From Streptomyces sp. SID12488 (lineage in GTDB: Bacteria > Actinomycetota > Actinomycetes > Streptomycetales > Streptomycetaceae): a DNA stretch of 64,000 nt. Below the pieces are notes generated by a model. That model did not search any database, had not been told where the DNA came from, and saw only the letters and a program-made list of their open reading frames with translations. Of this stretch, positions 42,024 to 51,385 are shown piece by piece. Each line of letters begins with the position of its first letter. Positions within the stretch are counted from its first letter, which is position 1. A program made the position numbers and the translations under genes. Where the stretch lies: positions 1 to 64,000 of the forward strand of contig NZ_JAAGLT010000029.1 of NCBI RefSeq assembly GCF_010548275.1, written 5' to 3'.

Positions 42024-42536
42024 ATGCGCATCCGACCGGCCACCGCCGCCGAACTCCCCGCCCTGCGCGCCGTCGAACGCGCCGCCGGATCCCCCTACCG
42101 CGAGTTCGGGATGGCGGAGATCGCGGACGACGAGCCGCCTGCCCTGGATGTACTGGAGAGTTACCGGCGAGCGGGCCGCGCCTGGGTAGCCGTCACCACC
42201 GCCGCCGACGATGCCGGCCCCCTGGCCTATCTGATCGCCGAACCGGTGGACGGCGCCCTCCACATCGAACAGGTCTCCGTCCACCCCGACTTCGCACACC
42301 GCCGCGTCGGCGAAGCCCTCCTCGCGTACGCCGCCGACCGCGCCCGCGCCGAAGGCCTGACCCACCTCACCCTGACGACGTTCGCCGAGGTCCCGTGGAA
42401 CGCGCCCTACTACGCCCGCCTGGGCTTCCGCACCCTCGACGACGCCGAACTCACCCCGGGCCTGCGGAAGATCCGAGCCACGGAGGCCGAGCACGGCCTC
42501 GACCACTGGCCCCGTGTCTGCATGCGCAGACCCTGA
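42024..42536 (+). CDS. GNAT-family N-acetyltransferase
   Basis: A 170-residue acetyltransferase. The acetyl-CoA motif is VHPDFAHRRVGEALLAYAADRARAEG, preceded by the strand IEQVSV and followed by LTLTTFAEVPWNAPYYARLGF, which is typical of the family. The substrate is unknown. The ATG at 42024 starts the first strand directly (MRIRPATAAELPAL). Confidence 0.9.
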   Translation: MRIRPATAAELPALRAVERAAGSPYREFGMAEIADDEPPALDVLESYRRAGRAWVAVTTAADDAGPLAYLIAEPVDGALHIEQVSVHPDFAHRRVGEALLAYAADRARAEGLTHLTLTTFAEVPWNAPYYARLGFRTLDDAELTPGLRKIRATEAEHGLDHWPRVCMRRP

Positions 42537-42945
42537 AACCGTTCCTGTGGACTGAGCGGGCGTGAGCCCGTTCAGCCGCGCGCCCCGAACGGTCTTGGGC
42601 GTACTGGTCCCCGGCGTACTCAACCCCGGGTGGCGACACGCATCGTGTGCGTGGTCCGGGCCCGGGAGGCCCCCGCGGCCGGAGGCCGCTGTTGGATACA
42701 GCCCTCACGACCTGGCCATGTAGGTACGGCCAGAGGCGACGGGGAGGCCCTGAACCATCCACTGGTGGAACAGGGGCCCCGCACGCTGACGCCGTACCCG
42801 GCGTCCCAGGTCGCACGACCACGCTGACCCAAACGGCCCAGAGCAGCGCAAGCCCGGAAGCCGACCATCGCACGATCGAGCCAATTCGGCCTCGTACACA
42901 CTCCTTGCCGAGCAGCTACTACTCCCGCCGCCGAAACCGGCGCTC
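42537..42945. other. 409-base gap without a recognisable gene
   Basis: Between the GNAT gene and the acyl-CoA synthetase stop I find no convincing reading frame on either strand. Frames on the minus strand (such as WMVQGLPVASGRTYMARS around 42720-42780) are broken and have weak codon bias. The third-base signal and short fragments suggest decayed coding sequence, but I cannot name a source. Inverted GGCCGGAGGCC-like motifs occur at about 42675-42690. No tRNA-like fold was found. Confidence 0.4.
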
Positions 42946-44532
42946 TCACTGCTCCCCGGCATACCTCTCCCGCAGCTCCACCTTCCGCACCTTCCCCGAC
43001 ACCGTCATCGGGAAGGCGTCCAACACCTGCAACCGGCTCGGGATCTTGTAGTGGGCCAACCGCCCCTCACAGAAGGCCCGCAGCTCGGCGAGGGTGGGCG
43101 GTTCGGTGTCCTCGTGCGGGATGACACACGCGAGGACCTCCTCGCCGTACCGCTCGTGCGGCACTCCGACCACCTGGACGTCGGCGATCTTCGGATGGGC
43201 GTACAGGAACTCCTCGATCTCTCGCGGGTAGATGTTCTCGCCACCTCGGATGATCATGTCCTTGATGCGGCCGACGATCTCGACGTAGCCGTCCTCCCGC
43301 ATCACCGCGAGGTCGCCGGAGTGTATCCAGCGGCCCGCGTCGACCGACTCGGCCGTCTTCTCGGGCTGCTGCCAGTAGCCGAGCATCACGCTGTAGCCGC
43401 GGGTGCACAACTCCCCCGCGCTGCCTCGCGGTTGGGTCACCCCGGTCGCCGGGTCGACGACCTTGACCTCGATGTGCGGAAGGACCCGGCCGACCGTGCC
43501 GGTGCGGTGTTCCAGGTCGTCCTCCCGGCGGGTCTGGAGGGACACCGGGGAGGTCTCCGTCATGCCGTAACAGATGGACACCTCGGCCATGTGCATCTCG
43601 GCGACCACCCGTTTCATCACCTCGACCGGGCAGGGCGAGCCCGCCATGATGCCGGTGCGCAGGGACGACAGGTCGTACGTCGCGAAGTCGGGGAGGTTCA
43701 ACTCCGCGATGAACATGGTCGGTACGCCGTACAGCGAGGTGCAGCGCTCCTCGGCCACCGCCCGCAGGGTCGCCGCCGGTTCGAAGGACGGCGCCGGGAT
43801 CACGACGCACGCGCCGTGCGAGGTGGCCGCTAGGTTGCCCATCACCATGCCGAAGCAGTGGTAGAACGGCACCGGGACGCAGACCCGGTCCTGTTCGGAG
43901 TAGGCGATCAACTCCCCCACGAAATAACCGTTGTTGAGGATGTTGTGGTGGGAGAGCGTGGCCCCCTTCGGGAAGCCCGTCGTGCCCGAGGTGTACTGGA
44001 TGTTGATCGGGTCGTCGCAGGACAGCTCCGGGAACGGCACCGGGGTGCCGCGCGCGGTCAGCGCGTCCCAGCTCGGGTCCCCGATGAACACGGTCTCCCG
44101 CAACTGCGGGCATCGGCCCCGGACTTCGTCGACCATCGCCCTGTAGTCGCTCGCCTTGTGGCTGAGAGAGGCGAAGAGCAGCGAGATCCCGGCCTGGTTG
44201 AGGACGTACTCGACCTCGTGGGTGCGGTAGGCCGGGTTGATGTTCACCATGACCGCGCCGATCCGGGCGGTCGCGTACTGGACCAGCACCCACTCCGGGC
44301 AGTTGACCGCCCAGATCCCCACCCGGTCCCCCGCGGCGATCCCGCTCGCCATCAGTGCGTACGCCAACTCATCGACGTCCGAGGCGAATTGGGCGTACGT
44401 CCAGCGTCGGCCCGAGGGCACGTCGACCAGCGCATCGCGGTCGGGCCACCTCGCGACGGCCCGGTCCAGGTTGGCGCCGATCGTGTCTCCCAGCAGCGGG
44501 GTGTCGCTGGTCCCGTGGGCGTAGGAAGTCAC
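42946..44532 (-). CDS. medium/long-chain acyl-CoA synthetase (AMP-binding)
   Basis: A 528-residue ANL-superfamily ligase that activates a carboxylate to acyl-AMP and then acyl-CoA. Core motifs: YTSGTTGFPKGATLSH, the gate GVPTMFIAEL, YGMTETSP, the hinge SGDLAVMREDGYVEIVGRIKDMIIRGGENIYPREIE and the catalytic Lys in TVSGKVRKVEL. It resembles FadD-like enzymes of beta-oxidation. Its GTG overlaps the stop of the upstream ligase (GTGA), so both are made from one mRNA. Chain-length preference is not visible. Confidence 0.92.
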   Translation of the reverse strand: MTSYAHGTSDTPLLGDTIGANLDRAVARWPDRDALVDVPSGRRWTYAQFASDVDELAYALMASGIAAGDRVGIWAVNCPEWVLVQYATARIGAVMVNINPAYRTHEVEYVLNQAGISLLFASLSHKASDYRAMVDEVRGRCPQLRETVFIGDPSWDALTARGTPVPFPELSCDDPINIQYTSGTTGFPKGATLSHHNILNNGYFVGELIAYSEQDRVCVPVPFYHCFGMVMGNLAATSHGACVVIPAPSFEPAATLRAVAEERCTSLYGVPTMFIAELNLPDFATYDLSSLRTGIMAGSPCPVEVMKRVVAEMHMAEVSICYGMTETSPVSLQTRREDDLEHRTGTVGRVLPHIEVKVVDPATGVTQPRGSAGELCTRGYSVMLGYWQQPEKTAESVDAGRWIHSGDLAVMREDGYVEIVGRIKDMIIRGGENIYPREIEEFLYAHPKIADVQVVGVPHERYGEEVLACVIPHEDTEPPTLAELRAFCEGRLAHYKIPSRLQVLDAFPMTVSGKVRKVELRERYAGEQ

Positions 44533-46199
44533 CGGAAATCCTCCTCGCGGTACTCGTCCGGCGAGCCGGCCGCCGTCGCCTCGCGCAGTTCGATGCGGCG
44601 GATCTTGCCGGACACGGTCTTGGGGAGGTCTCCGAACTCCAGGCGGCGCAGGCGCTTGTAGGGGGCGAGGACCTCGCGGCTGTGCTCGAACAGCACCTTC
44701 GCGGTGTCGGGTCCCGGCGCCCAGCCCGCCGCGAGCACGACGTACGCCTTCGGTACGGCCAGGCGCAGTTCGTCCGGCGCGGGGACCACGGCGGCCTCCG
44801 CCACCGCCTCGTGCTCCAGCAGCGCGCTCTCCAGCTCGAAGGGGGAGATCTTGTAGTCGGAGGCCTTGAAGACGTCGTCGGACCGGCCGACGTACGTGAT
44901 GTAGCCGTCCGTGTCGCGTGAACCGATGTCCCCGGTGCGGTAGAAGCCGCCGGCCATCGCCTCCGCCGTGAGGTCGGCGTCGCCGTGGTAGCCGGTCATC
45001 ACGCCGACCGGGCGGGTGGACAGGTCGAGCGCGATCTCGCCCTCGGTCGCGCCTGGTTCACCCGAGACCGGGTCGAGGAGGACGACCCGGTAGCCGGGGC
45101 TGGGCCGTCCCATGGAGCCCGTCTTCAGCGGCTGGCCGGGGCTGTTGGAGACCTGGACGGCGGTCTCCGTCTGGCCGAAGCCGTCCCGGATCGTGACGCC
45201 CCAGAAGCGCCGCACCTGTTCGATGACCTCGGGGTTGAGTGGCTCGCCGGCGGCCACGACCTCGCGCGGCGGGGTGCGCAGCTGGGTGAGGTCGGCCTGG
45301 ATGAGCATGCGCCAGACGGTCGGCGGGGCGCAGAAGGAGGTGACGCCCGCGCGGTCCATCTCCGCCATCAGCCGGGCGGCGTCGAAGCGCGTGTAGTTGT
45401 GGATGAAGACGGTCGCCTCGGCGATCCAGGGCGCGAAGAGGTTGGACCAGGCGTGCTTGGCCCAGCCGGGCGAGGAGATGTTCAGATGCACGTCGCCGGG
45501 CTTGAGGCCGATCCAGTACATGGTCGCCAGGTGCCCGATGGGGTAGGACGCGTGGGTGTGCTCGACAAGTTTGGGGCGGGCGGTCGTGCCCGAGGTGAAG
45601 TAGAGCATCAGGGGGTCGTCGGAGTGGGTCGGCCCGTCCGGCGTGAACTCCGCGGGCGCCTCGTGGGCGTCCTCGTACGGCTGCCAGCCCTCGGGGGCGC
45701 CGCCCACCGCGATCCTGGTGTAGCCGCCGGGCACCTCGTCGAACTTGCCGGTGTCCTCGGCGCGGACCAGGACATGGGCGACCCGGCCGCGCTCGACGCG
45801 GTCGCGCAGGTCGGCGGGGCCGAGCAGCGGGGTGGCGGGGATGACGACGGCGCCGATCTTCATCGCGGCGAGGGCCGTCTCCCACAGCTCGGTCTGGTTG
45901 CCGAGCATGACGAGGACACGGTCCTCGGGGCGGATCCCGAGCCCGCGCAGCCAGTTGGCGACCCGGTTGGAGCGGGCGGACATCCCGGCGAAGGACACCC
46001 TGGCCTCGGAGCCGTCCTCCTCGACGATGTGCAGGGCGGTGCGGTCGTTCCCGTCCGCGATGACGTCGAACCAGTCCAGGGCCCAGTTGAAGCGCTCGGG
46101 GCGCGGCCAGCTGAAACCCTCGTACGCGGTGGCGTAGTCCTCGCGGTGGGCCAGCAGGAAGTCCCGCGCCTCGCGGAAGCGCTCGGTCACCGTCGTCAT
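44529..46199 (-). CDS. acyl-CoA synthetase (AMP-binding, medium-chain type)
   Basis: A 556-residue ANL ligase of the medium-chain/acetyl-CoA synthetase-like subgroup: FNWALDWFDVIADG, LMLYFTSGTTARPKLVEHTH, LNISSPGWAKHAWSNLFAPW, FGQTETAVQVSN, GDIGSRDTDGYITYVGRSDDVFKASDYKISPFELES, and TVSGKIRRIEL. A strong AGGAGGACTG precedes the ATG at 46199. It is first in a two-ligase operon and divergent from a GAF-LuxR regulator; a CCCCC/GGGGG palindrome lies between them. Confidence 0.92.
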   Translation of the reverse strand: MTTVTERFREARDFLLAHREDYATAYEGFSWPRPERFNWALDWFDVIADGNDRTALHIVEEDGSEARVSFAGMSARSNRVANWLRGLGIRPEDRVLVMLGNQTELWETALAAMKIGAVVIPATPLLGPADLRDRVERGRVAHVLVRAEDTGKFDEVPGGYTRIAVGGAPEGWQPYEDAHEAPAEFTPDGPTHSDDPLMLYFTSGTTARPKLVEHTHASYPIGHLATMYWIGLKPGDVHLNISSPGWAKHAWSNLFAPWIAEATVFIHNYTRFDAARLMAEMDRAGVTSFCAPPTVWRMLIQADLTQLRTPPREVVAAGEPLNPEVIEQVRRFWGVTIRDGFGQTETAVQVSNSPGQPLKTGSMGRPSPGYRVVLLDPVSGEPGATEGEIALDLSTRPVGVMTGYHGDADLTAEAMAGGFYRTGDIGSRDTDGYITYVGRSDDVFKASDYKISPFELESALLEHEAVAEAAVVPAPDELRLAVPKAYVVLAAGWAPGPDTAKVLFEHSREVLAPYKRLRRLEFGDLPKTVSGKIRRIELREATAAGSPDEYREEDFR

Positions 46200-46271
46200 C
46201 AGTCCTCCTAGATCCCGGACCATTGCCGGGCGACACTCTGACATCGTGTAATCCGTGATGGAGGTCTCACT

Positions 46272-46287
46272 ACCCCCGAACGGGGGT
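46272..46287. promoter_or_regulatory. palindromic operator between acyl-CoA synthetases and the LuxR gene
   Basis: ACCCCC-GAAC-GGGGGT is a perfect inverted repeat with six-base arms, 73 bases from the ligase start and 60 from the GAF-LuxR start. CCCC/GGGG palindromes of this kind are typical targets of LuxR-type regulators, so the divergent regulator is the natural candidate. Confidence 0.55.
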
Positions 46288-46346
46288 GAGTGCGACGTGC
46301 GCACGGTGAACACACCACGAGCGGGCCGCGACGAAGGGGCGATGAC

Positions 46347-47183
46347 GTGGCAGCAGACACGGCCGAGGCGGCTGAGGTGCAGCGGGCGCTGGCCCGGCTG
46401 CGGCGGGTGACCGGGCTGCCGGTCGCCTTCGGCGGGCTGGTGGAACCCGGGCACCGGCACATGCGCATCAGCGAACTGAGCGGCACCTCCACCCAGGCAC
46501 TGCGCGCGCTCGCGGTGACCGCCGGCAACGGCCTGGGCGGCAGGGCGGTGGCCCTGGCCCGCCCGTGCGCGGTGACCGACTACTCCGTCTCCCGGGTGAT
46601 CAGCCACGAGTACGACGTCCCGGTCGCCGCCGAGGGCCTGCGCTCCGTGGTGGCGGTCCCGGTGGTCGTGGCTCGCCGGGTGCGCGGAGTGCTGTACGGC
46701 GCCCTGCGCAGCGCCCAGCCCCTGGGTGACCGCACGATCGGCGCGGCGGTCGAGGCGGCCCGGGACGTGGAGCAGGCGCTCGTCGTACGGGACCGGGCGC
46801 GGGAGCTGCTGGCGACGGCGCGGCCGGAGCCCGTCGGCGCCGGGCGGCCCGGTGACGGGGCGTGGGAGCAGGTGCGGGAGGCGCACGCGGCGTTGCGTGT
46901 GCTGGCCCCGCGGATCATGGATCCGGAGCTGCGGGGCGCGCTGCTCGACGCGTGCGGTCTGCTGGCCGCCGAGCGGCCCGAGGGCGAGGCCGCACTCGCG
47001 CCGCGTGAGCTGGACGTCCTGGCGTGTGTCGCCTCGGGTGCGTCCAACGCGGTCGCGGCGGAGCGGCTGGGGCTGCGCCCGGAGACGGTGAAGGGGTATC
47101 TGCGCTCGGCGATGCGCAGACTGGGCGCCCATTCGCGCGTGGAGGCGGTCGTGGCGGCGCGGCGGGCGGGGCTGCTGCCCTGA
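46347..47183 (+). CDS. GAF-domain LuxR-family regulator
   Basis: A 278-residue regulator. A GAF-like sensor (about 10-160) contains LPVAFGGLVEPGHRHMRI, GLGGRAVALARPCAVTDY and VPVVVARRVRGVLYGALR. The C-terminal LuxR helix-turn-helix (about 215-275) is LAPRELDVLACVASGASNAVAAERLGLRPETVKGYLRSAMRRLG. AAGGGG precedes the GTG. Such proteins stand divergent to acyl-CoA ligase operons in other actinobacteria and are thought to sense an aromatic or acyl ligand; the ligand here is unknown. Confidence 0.88.
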   Translation: MAADTAEAAEVQRALARLRRVTGLPVAFGGLVEPGHRHMRISELSGTSTQALRALAVTAGNGLGGRAVALARPCAVTDYSVSRVISHEYDVPVAAEGLRSVVAVPVVVARRVRGVLYGALRSAQPLGDRTIGAAVEAARDVEQALVVRDRARELLATARPEPVGAGRPGDGAWEQVREAHAALRVLAPRIMDPELRGALLDACGLLAAERPEGEAALAPRELDVLACVASGASNAVAAERLGLRPETVKGYLRSAMRRLGAHSRVEAVVAARRAGLLP

Positions 47184-47367
47184 GGTTTTGTCGGTCCCGA
47201 CCGATTCCGTCGTCACGCTCCGCACACGTATACGGCGTATTCACTCACTTGTGACTTGAATTTTCCAATGCCTCAATCGTCCTGTTATTTGGCTCACCCG
47301 GCCATCGGTCCGAAATTCAAAGATCTGTTGCCTAATATTGGGCCACACACGACACAGGAGGGGAGCG

Positions 47368-50196
47368 GTGACCGTGCGACGGGACTTCCAGGAGCCTGGC
47401 CGATGCCGCTCCGACCTGCTCATAGGCCGGGACGAGGCGCTCATCGCGGCGCGCGAGCAGCTTTCGCGCGGCGGCAGCGTACTGCTGCACGGAACGGCAG
47501 GAATAGGAAAGTCCACCGTCCTGCGGACATTGGCCGCGGAATACGCCGAATCGGCACGGACCGTGTTGCGCTGCTCCGCCACCGAGTCCGAATCCCATCT
47601 CCCCTTCCTCGCTCTCGCCGATCTTCTCGGTCTGGCGCTGGACGAGGTGTCCGCGCAGTTGCCCGTCGCCCAGCGTGTCGCTCTGGAGGCGGCGCTCACC
47701 GGCCGCGGCGAGTCCACGCTCCAGCGTGACGGGCTCGCGCTGCGGCTGGCCGTGCTGTCCGCGCTGCGCGCACTGGCCGCCAAGGGGCCCGTCCTCGTCG
47801 TCGCCGACGACCTCCAGTGGCTGGACACCGCGAGCACCGAACTCCTCGGTTTCGCCGCCCGCCGCCTGGGCGACGACCCCGTCCGGATGTTGTTCGCCGG
47901 GCGGACGGACGGCCAGGAGTACGACCGCTATCTACGCGCGTCCACACCCGACACCCTGGCGGTCCGCGTCAACCCGCTGACCCGCTCCCAGGTGGAGACA
48001 CTCCTCGAGCACCGGGGCTACGACCTGCCGCGTTCGACCGTGCGGGAGATCCACCGCATCAGCGCCGGCAACCCGCTGTACGCCCTGGAACTGGGCCGGG
48101 CCCTGGCCGAGAACCCGGCTCCCCCGCGCCCTGGTGAGCCGCTGCCGGTGCCGACCTCGCTGCGCGCGCTGGTGCTCAGCCGTCTGGAGATGCTGTCGGA
48201 CGACGCCCGCCGCACCCTTCTCGTGGTGAGCGCCGGCGCCCGACCCACCCTGGCTCTGCTGCACGAGGCCGGCCGGGAGAACGCCGAGGCGGAGACCGCC
48301 CAGGCCGCAGCCCTCGGGCTGCTGGCGACCGAGCCCGAGGGTCCGGCCGTACGGTTCGCGCATCCCCTCGTGTCGGCCGCGCTGTACGCGGAGGCGAGCG
48401 CACAGGAGCGCCGGGCCGCGCACGCCGCGCTGTCCACGGCCGCGTCGGACCCCATAGAGCGGGCCCGGCACCTCGCCCTGGCCACCGAGGGCACCGATCC
48501 GGAGGTGGCCGCGCGGCTCGCCGAGGCCGCCGCGCTGGCCCGGGACCGCGGGGCGCCGACGGTGGCCTCCTCGCTCGGGCTGCTCGCCGCCCGGTACACC
48601 CCGGACGACAGTGTGCCGAACCCTGACGAGCACCGGTTGCGGGCCGCCGCAGACGCGATCACCGCCGGTGAGCTGGATCTGGCGCGGGACATCGCCCGCC
48701 AGGTGCTCGACCGGACCGCTGTGCCCGAGGAGCGGGTGCGGGCCTGGATGATCGTGATCGACACGGCGGGCCACGCCATGACGGAGGTCGACTCCGTCTT
48801 CCCGCAGGCACTGGCCGACGCGGGCGACGACCCCCGGCTGCTCGCGCTGGTCCACTACCAACTGGCCTGGCGGGCAGTGCTCGTGGAGGGCGACTTCGCC
48901 GAGTGCCGTGAGGAGGCGGCGCGTGCGGCGGAGCTCGCCGCGCGGGGCGGCGACCGGTACACGGAGCTGATGTCGCTCTCCTTCCAGGCTCAGACCGAGA
49001 CCCTGATGGGCCACCCGGACGCACCCGCGACCATCAAGCGCGCGTTGAAGGAGCCGCAGGACCCGCAGGTGACCGTCCATCACAACGGCATCGGCTCGGC
49101 CCGGTTCCGCTGGCTGATCATGAGCGACCAGCTGCCCGAGGCGCGGGCCACCATCACCACCCTGCTGCGCGAGGTGCGCCGGCGCGGGTCGGTCGAGAGC
49201 GAGGTGCACTTCCTGCGCGGTCTCGCCGAGACCGAACTGCGCTGCGGACACTGCGGCCGGGCGCTCGACCTGGCCAGGGAGAGCCTGCGGCTGGCCCGGG
49301 ACACCGGTATCGGCGAGGTCGCCTCCGCGATGCTCGCCGCGCTGGCGGAGGCGTCCGGCGGTGACGTGGACCGGGCACTGGCGCTGGCCCGGGAGTCGGT
49401 CGAGCACGCCGAGGAGAACGGCGACCTGATGTACCTGTCCCGGGCCCAGGCGGCCCTGGGATACGCCCGGTTGGTGGCCGGCGACGCGCCGGGCGCGGTG
49501 CAGTCGCTGCGCCGGGCAAGGGAGTTGGAGCACGATCTCGGCGTCGACGACCCGGCGCGCGGACGCTGGCAGGGCGACCTCGCCGAGGCGCTGGTCCGCG
49601 TCGGCGAGCTGGACGAGGCGCAGGAGGTCATCGACGTGTCCCGCGCCCACGCGCTGCGGCTGGGGCGCGAGAGCGTACTCGCGGTGCTCGACCGGTCGGA
49701 GGCGCTGGTGCGTGCCGCGCGCGGTGAACGCGATGCGGCTCTGGCCCAGTTGACGTCCGCGCAGGACCGACTCGCCAAGCTGGGCTATGGACTTGAGGAG
49801 GCACGGGCCGCCCTGGCTCTGGCCGAGCTGCGCACCGGACCGCCGGGGCCCGGCCCCGTTCCGGCTCCGACGTCGTACGACGAGGCGGCACGCCTGTTCA
49901 GACGTTCCCGCGCGCTGCCCTGGCTGCGCAGGGTGGACGCGGCCACCGTGCCGAATCCCGCGCCGCAGCCGCTCGTTCAGCAGCCGCAGGCGGTCGCCGC
50001 GCTCGACGGGCTCGCCGCGATGGAACGTCAGGTCGCGGCGCTCGTCATGGAGGGCGCTACCAACCGCGAGATCGCCGGACGCCTGTTCATCAGCGTCAAG
50101 ACGGTCGAGGCCACTCTCACCCGGGTGTACCGGAAACTGGGCATCCGGTCTCGGGTGGACATCGTCAGGCTGGCGGCGGGACGCCACCCCAAGTAA
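47368..50196 (+). CDS. LAL-family (large ATP-binding LuxR) regulator
   Basis: A 942-residue MalT-like regulator. The Walker A motif is HGTAGIGKST (residues 41-50), Walker B lies in PVLVVADDLQWLD, and an AAA/NB-ARC lid and a long TPR-like helical region follow (about 370-850; e.g. GHCGRALDLARESLRLARDTG). The LuxR helix-turn-helix closes the protein (about 880-940): MERQVAALVMEGATNREIAGRLFISVKTVEATLTRVYRKLG. AGGAGGGGAG gives a very strong ribosome-binding site for the GTG at 47368. The next gene encodes trypsin, 268 bases downstream with its own promoter region; control of it is possible but inferred. Confidence 0.93.
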   Translation: MTVRRDFQEPGRCRSDLLIGRDEALIAAREQLSRGGSVLLHGTAGIGKSTVLRTLAAEYAESARTVLRCSATESESHLPFLALADLLGLALDEVSAQLPVAQRVALEAALTGRGESTLQRDGLALRLAVLSALRALAAKGPVLVVADDLQWLDTASTELLGFAARRLGDDPVRMLFAGRTDGQEYDRYLRASTPDTLAVRVNPLTRSQVETLLEHRGYDLPRSTVREIHRISAGNPLYALELGRALAENPAPPRPGEPLPVPTSLRALVLSRLEMLSDDARRTLLVVSAGARPTLALLHEAGRENAEAETAQAAALGLLATEPEGPAVRFAHPLVSAALYAEASAQERRAAHAALSTAASDPIERARHLALATEGTDPEVAARLAEAAALARDRGAPTVASSLGLLAARYTPDDSVPNPDEHRLRAAADAITAGELDLARDIARQVLDRTAVPEERVRAWMIVIDTAGHAMTEVDSVFPQALADAGDDPRLLALVHYQLAWRAVLVEGDFAECREEAARAAELAARGGDRYTELMSLSFQAQTETLMGHPDAPATIKRALKEPQDPQVTVHHNGIGSARFRWLIMSDQLPEARATITTLLREVRRRGSVESEVHFLRGLAETELRCGHCGRALDLARESLRLARDTGIGEVASAMLAALAEASGGDVDRALALARESVEHAEENGDLMYLSRAQAALGYARLVAGDAPGAVQSLRRARELEHDLGVDDPARGRWQGDLAEALVRVGELDEAQEVIDVSRAHALRLGRESVLAVLDRSEALVRAARGERDAALAQLTSAQDRLAKLGYGLEEARAALALAELRTGPPGPGPVPAPTSYDEAARLFRRSRALPWLRRVDAATVPNPAPQPLVQQPQAVAALDGLAAMERQVAALVMEGATNREIAGRLFISVKTVEATLTRVYRKLGIRSRVDIVRLAAGRHPK

Positions 50197-50305
50197 CGCC
50201 CGCATGCCCGCCGTACGGCCGTGCACCTGCGCGGATTCCATCCTTGCGCTCTCACCGTACCGTGCCGTCGACCCCGTACGACCGAGGGTTTTCCCTGCCC
50301 CGACT

Positions 50306-50336
50306 CCCCTAGGGGGTTCCCTCATTGGGAGGGGCC
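50306..50336 (+). promoter_or_regulatory. palindromic elements in the trypsin promoter region
   Basis: CCCCTAGGGG (50306-50315) is a perfect palindrome, and the following TTCCCTCATTGGGAGGGG contains CCCTC/GAGGG arms. Together they form a symmetric block 130-160 bases before the trypsin start. A LuxR/LAL-type protein could bind here, the upstream LAL regulator being the obvious candidate. Nothing else was recognised in the 268-base gap. Confidence 0.4.
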
Positions 50337-50464
50337 TTATCCGGCTCCTACCTTGTGGTTGTGCCGCTCGCCGGGCACACGGAGCAGCACCACCGCCCCG
50401 TGCAGAAACCCCCCACGTACACCCGCGCGTCCCCCCACCGGCAATCCCCACAAGAGGAGAACCC

Positions 50465-51256
50465 ATGTTCGGGCTCGCCCGTGCCAAGAAGGCCGCCGCT
50501 GTTCTGGTGGCCACCGCTGCCGCCGCGTCCACCGCGCTGATCGCCGCCCCCGGGGCCGTCGCCGCACCCCAGCCCATCGTGGGCGGTTCCACGACCACCG
50601 CGGCGACGTACCCGTACGTCATGCAGATCACGGACGCCTCACAGAACCAGTTCTGCGGTGGCACCCTCGTCTCGGCGACCAAGGTCGTGACCGCGGCCCA
50701 CTGTATGGTCGACGAGACGACGAGCAGCGTCAGAGTCGTCGGCGGCCGTACCTACCGCAACGGCACCAACGGCACCGTCAGCAAGGTCACCAAGATCTGG
50801 ATCCACCCGAGCTACACCGACGCCACCAACGGCGACGACGTGGCCGTGCTGACCCTCGCGACCTCGATGCCGTACACCGCGGCGTCCTACGTCACCTCGT
50901 CCCAGACCAGCGTGTACGCGGCCGGCACCACCGCCCGCATCATCGGCTGGGGCACCACCTCCTCGAGCGGCAGCTCCTCCAACCAGCTGCGCACGGCGAC
51001 CGTCCCGACGGTCTCCAACGCCAGCTGCACCAGCTCGTACGGCTCCAGCTACATCGCGAGCGACATGGTCTGCGCCGGATACACCTCCGGTGGCGTTGAC
51101 ACCTGCCAGGGCGACAGCGGCGGCCCGCTGATGATCGGCGGCGTCCTGGCAGGTATTACTTCCTGGGGTGAGGGCTGCGCGGCGGCCGGCTACCCCGGGG
51201 TCTACACCCGGCTGACCACCTTCTCGAGCCTGGTGGCGACGCAGGTCGCGTCGTAA
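50465..51256 (+). CDS. sprT: secreted trypsin-like serine protease
   Basis: A 263-residue precursor closely related to Streptomyces griseus trypsin. It has a signal peptide (about 1-33), a four-residue propeptide APQP, and mature IVGG from residue 38. The catalytic triad is His79 (TAAHC), Asp125 (GDDVAVL) and Ser218 (CQGDSGGP); Asp212, six residues before the Ser, gives trypsin-type Arg/Lys specificity. Six cysteines can form three disulfides. GAGGAG precedes the ATG. A strong bidirectional terminator follows. Confidence 0.95.
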   Translation: MFGLARAKKAAAVLVATAAAASTALIAAPGAVAAPQPIVGGSTTTAATYPYVMQITDASQNQFCGGTLVSATKVVTAAHCMVDETTSSVRVVGGRTYRNGTNGTVSKVTKIWIHPSYTDATNGDDVAVLTLATSMPYTAASYVTSSQTSVYAAGTTARIIGWGTTSSSGSSSNQLRTATVPTVSNASCTSSYGSSYIASDMVCAGYTSGGVDTCQGDSGGPLMIGGVLAGITSWGEGCAAAGYPGVYTRLTTFSSLVATQVAS

Positions 51257-51341
51257 CCATCGGGCAGGTAGTCACCAGGGGCCCCTGCGGCGGCAAGGGC
51301 CCTGCCACCACAGTCTCCTGGGGACCCCTCAGGTGAATGCC

Positions 51342-51385
51342 AGGGGGCGTTGCGGACCGGCCACGAGCGGTCCGCAACGCCCCCT
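51342..51385. terminator. strong bidirectional terminator, overlapping the convergent stop codon
   Basis: Arms of 17 bases (51342-51358 and 51369-51385, beginning AGGGGGCGTTGCGGACC) pair perfectly around a ten-base loop. It separates the trypsin gene from the convergent AlkZ-like gene. The TAG stop of the latter (51384-51386) overlaps the end of the stem. Confidence 0.85.

Noticed and set aside
42537..42945. A decayed transposase in the gap before the acyl-CoA synthetases.
   Set aside because: No DDE or other transposase motif and no terminal inverted repeats could be identified.
47932..50682. A 916-codon open frame on the minus strand, antisense to the LAL regulator and the trypsin promoter.
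   Set aside because: It is a shadow of GC-biased coding sequence: the plus-strand protein has all LAL motifs, while this frame is Arg/Gly/Pro-rich and has no recognisable domain or ribosome-binding site.
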